Source of the DNA: Hedera helix
Lineage: Eukaryota; Streptophyta; Magnoliopsida; Apiales; Araliaceae
Assembly (NCBI GenBank): GCA_947179155.2
Contig: OX359264.1
Span: 47,112,202-47,176,201 of the forward strand
Length of the DNA stretch: 64,000 nucleotides
Direction of reading: 5' to 3'
Positions 58,243 to 64,000 of this stretch are shown here, one piece after another. The notes below the pieces were generated by a model. That model searched no databases, was not told the origin of the DNA, and saw nothing but the letters and a program-made list of their open reading frames with translations. Both the position numbers and the translations under genes were made by a program. Numbering within the stretch: the first letter of the stretch is position 1; each line of letters opens with the position of its first letter.

Positions 58243-59720
58243 TGTTGAACATTGAATGATTAAATTTGATGATAAATAATGTACAGGGGCTGTGTTAGAT
58301 AAGATCAAAGCTGTTAGGTTGATCTCCTGATATAAATGTATGGATTTATAAAGTCCTTTGTGTTGTACTAAGACTTAGAGTTAAATAGATTAAAACTGTT
58401 AGGTTGATCTTTTGTTGTAATCTACTCGTAGAATGGACTTAACGATTTCAGTCAAGAAGACTCTACGATTAACAAACTCTACGATCAAGACAACTAATCG
58501 TAGAATGGACTCTACGATTTTGGTCAAGAAGACTCTACGACCAACAGACTATGTTCTAAGCAAGAAGCCGTAGAATGAACTCTACGTTCAACAAGTCAAA
58601 CAGTAGAGTAAACTCTATGATGACAATAAGAGATGATCCATTACAGAACAATCACAACAACATGAATATTCGTAGAGTTGATCTTGGAGGGACGTTGAGC
58701 AAAAAGACAAGAGACATCACGACTCTTAGATCAGAAGCTATTTCGTCCAAGAATTCAATCTACATTGATGAAACCAAAAAGCTTCTGCAAATCGATCAAA
58801 GTCAGAAAAGTCAGGGGACTAACCCAAACGCACTATGAAATAGAAAGAAGACTTTCGAGGCAGTAAAGTCAGAGGACTGTGTCCTATGAGTCCTATAGTA
58901 TGGAAAGACCAAACGACTCTATGAAAGTTGGTAGGAACCTACGACTGACATATCTGTCCCCAAGGAAAAAGAAAACACCCTTCCATGGACTAACAGGTCA
59001 GATCAAATAAAATCTCATCAGAGCATTAATGAGCTATATTAATATAATATTCATAAGCTCCCCCCTGTGAGGTAACAGAAAGAAACAAGCTCGAGCATAT
59101 GTTCCAACGGGAAGAAAACTGAAGGCCTCAGTTTTTAAATACCAAGATTGGCAAAAGAAAGAAGAAGAAAATTTTTACACGAGAAAAATATATACGCAAG
59201 AAGTTGAAAAGATCAAACTGATAAGAAAGCTCGCATTGCTACTAAGTCCTTCAGAAACTCATGCTAAAAGCAACTTAGTAGCATATCTAAATCTACATCA
59301 CTCCAGGAGAGTTATTTGTGAACTAGAGTATCCAAGTCTGTTAGACTTGTAGAGTTCTTAGTGAACTAGAATTCCAAGACGGCTGATCTTGAAGGAATCT
59401 TAGTGATTATGAAATTGTAAAAGTATCCTTAGTGGATTTGCTGCTGGAAGAGCAGAACAGTGGAGCAAGAGTCTTGCGAGCTCTGAACCACTTAAAACCT
59501 GGAGTCTTTCTTATTGTGTCTTTTAATTGCTATATCTGCCATATAATTGCTTGTTGAATTCTTACTTTAAGATATCAAGAAAAGGGAAAATAAATCGTAT
59601 TCCGCTGTGTTAAACTTATTGATTAAGAATTAATTAACGTAAGTAAAAGAAATTTTTTAAAGTATCTATTCAACCCCCCCCCCCCCTTCTAGATATCTAT
59701 CGTGTCATTGGGAACTAACA
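58243..59720 (+). repeat. 3' LTR of the copia element
   Basis: 1,478 bp, partner of 48,088-49,559. The length difference is mainly a C run near 59,674, which is about six bases longer here. The target duplication AAGAA follows. Confidence 0.95.
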
Positions 59721-61492
59721 AAGAATATCATGACTAAGATAATGACAAATAAATTATCATTAGTCTTCAACAGTTAAGTTTTTGATAATATAAATAGCAA
59801 GTTTTAAATCAACAACTGCAGTTAAGTTCTTGAACAAAACTTAAATGAACAACTGTAGCGGAATAACAACTATTAGGAGAATTATGTAGATCATGATGTC
59901 TACTAGCTTCTCTTTTTCAAAAAAATCATCATCCACCTTTATCATCTGAAACACTATTGGTCCTGATCATGCCAAATAACGGTTCTTCTTTGCCTCAGGC
60001 CAAAGAGAACATTCACAACGTGCCCTAAAAGATACATCAGCATTATATCATCTTTATCCTATCATCTGTGCCCCAAAAGACACACCACTATTATATCGCT
60101 TTTATCTTATCATCTGTACACTAGGCCACATATATTCACAATAACTTGATTCTTGATAATCAGTACAAATAATAGTGATATAAATGATGAACAGAAGAAA
60201 GAGAATAATGTCCAAGATTGTCAACATGATGTAGAGAAAAGGTGTTCAAGTCCAAGAATAATGTCCAAGATTCATAGGGAAGAAGTTCAACGGTAAGGTT
60301 TACTATACAAGAAATATTTAGATGTCCACAATGTACATAGTTCAAGTAAATGTTCATAAGTAAAAAATTCAAGGTCTAATTGTTCACTGTTCAAATATAA
60401 CGATGAAAATTTAATTAAAAAGTTCATGTCAAAAGATATTATATGAAGTACAAGTTATTAATTATTTTAAAAAATTTACCGAATAATACTTACCATAATA
60501 AGTTTAAGAGAATGAAAAAAAAATGATATCATTTACCTTATCACATGACTATATACTGTTTATATGAAGTTGATCAACATATATGTATATTTATGATTTA
60601 ATTAGTAATTAATATATACTAGTTTCATGATGTACAATATATATTATAAAATCATCAAAAGTGACTATATAGTATATTTTTGTGTAGCATACAAAATAAA
60701 GTAAAATATACTTCAAAATAGTTTTTGAAGAAAAATACTATTTCAAAGTAAAATCTTCCAAATAAAGTTTTTAAAAATAAATCTTCTAATAGAATAGTTT
60801 TCTAAAGGAAGAGTTACAAATAACATGTGACGTGTGTGAGTATTTATATAACTTTTATTGAAAAACTTACTTGGATAATACTCGTACTTATACCGCTCTT
60901 CAGCAACACTTAAGATAGTCTTAACTCACTCAGATAAATCTTACACTAAGAATATTTAGAAAGTGGAAGGAATGATAAGGAAGAAGGATATGAAAATTCC
61001 TTATGCTAAGTCCTATATTTATAGCCAAAACTTAATCAAATATTCTAAAAATACATTTTTCATTTTTTAATCTACACCATTCATTATTTTTCATACTTTA
61101 ATCTACACCATTCATTAACTAATCACATGATTCATACCCTAGTCACATGATTCACACTTTAATCTAACTTAATCTACATTATCCATTAGCAAATCACATG
61201 ATTCATGTATTTTACTAACTTAATCTACATCATCCATTAGTAAATCACATAATTCATACCTTAAACTACACGATCCATCACATGTTTGACATTTTTAAGC
61301 TTCACAATATACATTTAAAGATTAAATTATTCATCTTTTATATAATTATTTTATTGACTTAATATCACAATTATTTTAATATTCAGTGTTATTCAAATAA
61401 TGAGTCGGTCTAACTATTTAATACTCGTGACTATTACTGTAACAATTAACGATATAAGATGTTGTGCATTGTGACGATTATTAACTCAATAA
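59721..61492 (-). repeat. Old gypsy LTR, right part, cut by another gypsy insertion
   Basis: Continues from 48,087 with 'aagaatatcatgactaagataatgac', the LTR body, and a leader TATA-like 'tatatttatagccaaaactt' near 61,010. It proceeds into the palindrome-rich U3 ('gacgattattaactcaata') and stops at 61,492, where a plus-strand LTR begins. Its U3 end, about 500 bases, is missing here and should lie beyond the new element, off the window. Confidence 0.85.
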
Positions 61493-64000
61493 TGTAAGAC
61501 CCCGAATTTTATGAAATATAAAATTTAATTTTTCTTCATATATATTTTTTCATGAAATAGTAAGTGGTTAAATTAATAAAGTTAAAAGTTAAGGATGTTA
61601 TGTGTAAATTATATTATGTCGGACAATATTCGTTTGGTCAGGGAATATTCATTCTGTTGGAGAATATTCGTACGACGGCTCCGTACGAACCAATCATTGG
61701 TGGACCCCACAACGAATAATTGTTGGATATAGAAAACGACATAAATAATTTTTAATGGTCAATGGTATTATCATTTTTAATTGTTAAAATACCCAGTGGT
61801 AAAAGAACAGTAACATACGGTATTACACAGTAGCACACGGTATTGCACAGTAGCACACGACATTGCACAGTGTTTCGTATTATTAAACTGATAAAGTGGT
61901 TATTGTACAATATTTGACTTTATTGTCACATGCACAATAATTCATACTATTAAATTGATAATTGTCACAGTAGCATATGCACAGTAATTCACATTATTGA
62001 ATCAATAATTGTCATTACACAGTAACATATTCTTTCTTTTATATACTTTCTGCATTATTGTTATCTCTATTATGATGTTAATTAAACTGTTGTATTTCAT
62101 TATTAATTAATTTGATATCTAACTCAGAGAGCCAACTACACTGTATTTATAACATTTAGTCATAATAATGAATAAGTGTGAATTATTGTTGAATAATTGA
62201 ATTGATAAAGTTATTTGTTTATAATATAAAGTTAGGTGATATAAAATGAATGGTATAGATTAAAATTTGAAATGGATGATGTAGATTAAAGATGATCTTT
62301 AAATAAATGGTTTAGATTAAGAAAATCTTAAAAGATGAAATGAATGGTATAGATTAAAAATAATATAAAATTTGAAAGGGATGGTGTAGATTAAAGATGA
62401 TCTTTAAATGAATGGTTTAAATTAAAGAGATCTTAAAAGATGAAATGAGTGGTAAGGATTAAACATTATCTTGAAATGAACGGTTTGGATTAAATTAGGA
62501 AATCTTGGTTATGATAAGATTTTTGGCTATAAATAGAGGCCTTAACTTAAGGATTTTTCATAAACTTCTTTACTTGTTCTTTCTTTCACTCTCTAAATAC
62601 TTCTTGTGTAAGTTCTCTCTAAGTGTGCTTAAGTTATCTTGAGTATTTGTGAAGATCTATAAGTGTACGTGTACTGTTCAAGTTAATTAACCTCATTTAA
62701 ATCAATATCCAGTCACGTGTTAAGGTAATGAATATCATCTTCTTTCATATCCTATTATTTAAACTTACCACGGTAAGGAGTATCATTCTTTTCATCATCA
62801 TAAATGGATATTATTTTCTTTCTTACTTTAAAGGATTATCATTCTTTGATTCTCGAAAATAATATCGTTTCTTTCTTACTCATAAGATGTGCCATTTATT
62901 TCCATATATTAATTTGTGGGAATAACCTTATGGCGCGAATTACCGCCTGTTTGGTGAATAACTCTTCATATTCAAATTTTATTAAGTTGTGGGAATAACC
63001 TTACTGCGCGGACTACCGCCTGTTGGTGAATAACCCTTTGTATTTATTTCTTATTTGTTTCTTGTGGAAATAATTTGTCTACACGAATTATCACATGACA
63101 CTTTTATTCCATATTCGTTTGTAATATTATTTTCTTTCATATTCGTAAGTGATATTATTTTCCTTTATACTCATAAAGAATACCATCTTTTTCATCTTCT
63201 ATTATTCAAACTTATTATGGTAAGGGATATTAATTTCCTTCACCTTTTGTTAATTAAACCTGCTATGGTAAGGGATATTATTTTATTTCATACACCTAAA
63301 TCGAAACTTATTATGGAACTATTGCTTCTATAATTCCTGAAAATATTATATGTTCCATAATAGTTGCACTTCATCATTTCAATTGAACATTCCTATTTAC
63401 GTGAACCTTTCTATTGAACTGTAACCATTATTCTGAACTGTGGATCTTGAATATCATTTTTGAATTTCACTCCACATAATGTTGACAATTTGGACATTAT
63501 TTAAATCTGCACAAAGTAAACTTCTGATACTTATTGTTTATCTTGTTTCTTCTGTTCATCATTTATATCATTTTAATCATCCAAAATCATGTTGTTGTGA
63601 ATATTTGTGGTCGGGGGCACATATGCGATATAATTGTTGAACAGATGATAGGTTAAAGGCGATATAATAGGTTAAAGGCGATATAATAGGTTAAAGGCGA
63701 TACATCTGTTCGGTGGCTTTTATGGCACGTGGTGAATGTTCTCTTTGGCCTGTAGTGCAAAGATGAACTGTTGTTTGGTATGATTATGACCAAAGGCTGA
63801 ATCTGGTATAATCATGACCATTGGTGTTATATTGAATATCTTTGGCCCGTAGTACAAAGATGAACTGTTGTTTGGTATGATTATGACTAAAGGCTGAATC
63901 TGGTATAATCATGACCGTTGGTGTTATATTGAATGTCTTTGGCCCGTAATGCAAAGATGAACTGTTGATCTACATGATTATGATCAGGAACTGTGAATTT
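61493..64000 (+). mobile_element. 5' LTR of a plus-strand gypsy element (runs off the window)
   Basis: Starts TGTAAGACCCCGAATTTTAT, the element-orientation start of the 2,755-bp LTR family, and follows it to the edge. TATA box TATAAATAG at 62,528-62,536. The U3 palindromes lie at about 61,800-62,030 and the 'gaataacc...ccgcctg' units at 62,910-63,040. It carries tandem expansions absent from the young copy: three 'aggttaaaggcgatataat' units at 63,651-63,705, and about 100-bp units starting 'tggtatgattatgac' from 63,776. Whether it is a complete element or a solo LTR cannot be seen. The flanking bases AATAA (61,488-61,492) should reappear on its far side. Confidence 0.85.

Larger units (their letters stand above)
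48088..59720 (+). mobile_element. Full-length Ty1/copia element, Sirevirus-like, with envelope-like region
   Basis: 11,633 bp with LTRs of 1,472 and 1,478 bp and the target duplication AAGAA at 48,083-48,087 and 59,721-59,725. The flanks rejoin into a gypsy LTR. Order is Gag, protease, integrase, reverse transcriptase, RNase H, so copia. A zinc knuckle followed by a long Gag extension, a methionine-tRNA primer site and a third coding region after pol match the Sirevirus (SIRE1) lineage as I know it. Gag, pol and the third region all carry stops. The LTRs differ at about 45-50 positions by eye (about 3%). CTCTACGAT or ATCGTAGAG recurs in the LTRs and also inside coding parts. Confidence 0.93.

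Overview
This window is nuclear DNA from a flowering plant, most likely a eudicot. It is AT-rich, its genes have GT-AG introns, and it contains plant-type LTR retrotransposons (Ty3/gypsy and Ty1/copia), a hAT element, a MULE transposase relic, MITEs and a TRIM. I cannot name the species from the sequence. All identifications come from reading motifs, splice sites and repeat ends; no database search was run.

Layout. (1) 1-14,240 is a nest. A MULE transposase relic was hit by an old gypsy LTR, which carries a probable Athila-type solo LTR. That old LTR was then split by a complete, very young chromovirus-like gypsy element (2,528-12,878, minus strand, two 2,755-bp LTRs, target duplication AATTA). 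(2) 14,241-25,790 is mostly copia-derived. It holds an internal remnant with its 3' LTR (17,261-20,307), a solo LTR (20,425-23,330, duplication ATTAT) and a hAT element (23,552-25,581, duplication ATCATAAC). The solo LTR and the hAT sit in a diverged AT-rich tandem repeat. The hAT carries exon-like pieces of two unrelated host genes.

(3) 25,790-44,360 is the gene island. It contains an MBD10/MBD11-type methyl-CpG-binding-domain gene (+, three exons, 384 aa), a 5'-truncated receptor-like pseudokinase locus (+, six exons) and a complete type I DnaJ/HSP40 co-chaperone gene (-, six exons, 423 aa, C-terminal CAQQ farnesylation box). MITEs lie in and between these genes.

(4) 44,360-64,000 is a second repeat block. 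It holds a (TA)n tract, two TRIM copies in inverted orientation (46,663-47,796), an old gypsy LTR split by a full-length Sirevirus-like copia element with an envelope-like third coding region (48,088-59,720, duplication AAGAA), and the start of another gypsy element on the plus strand (61,493 to the window edge).

How the parts relate. The three host genes do not form a pathway; they are ordinary euchromatic neighbours between two nested retrotransposon blocks. The nesting gives a relative clock: the gypsy LTR pair differs at about 6 sites by eye and the copia pair at about 45-50. Every autonomous element here carries nonsense codons. The most unusual items are the hAT with pieces of two host genes, the inverted TRIM pair, the copia family's recurrent CTCTACGAT/ATCGTAGAG motif in both LTRs and coding sequence, and the repeated palindromes in the gypsy U3.
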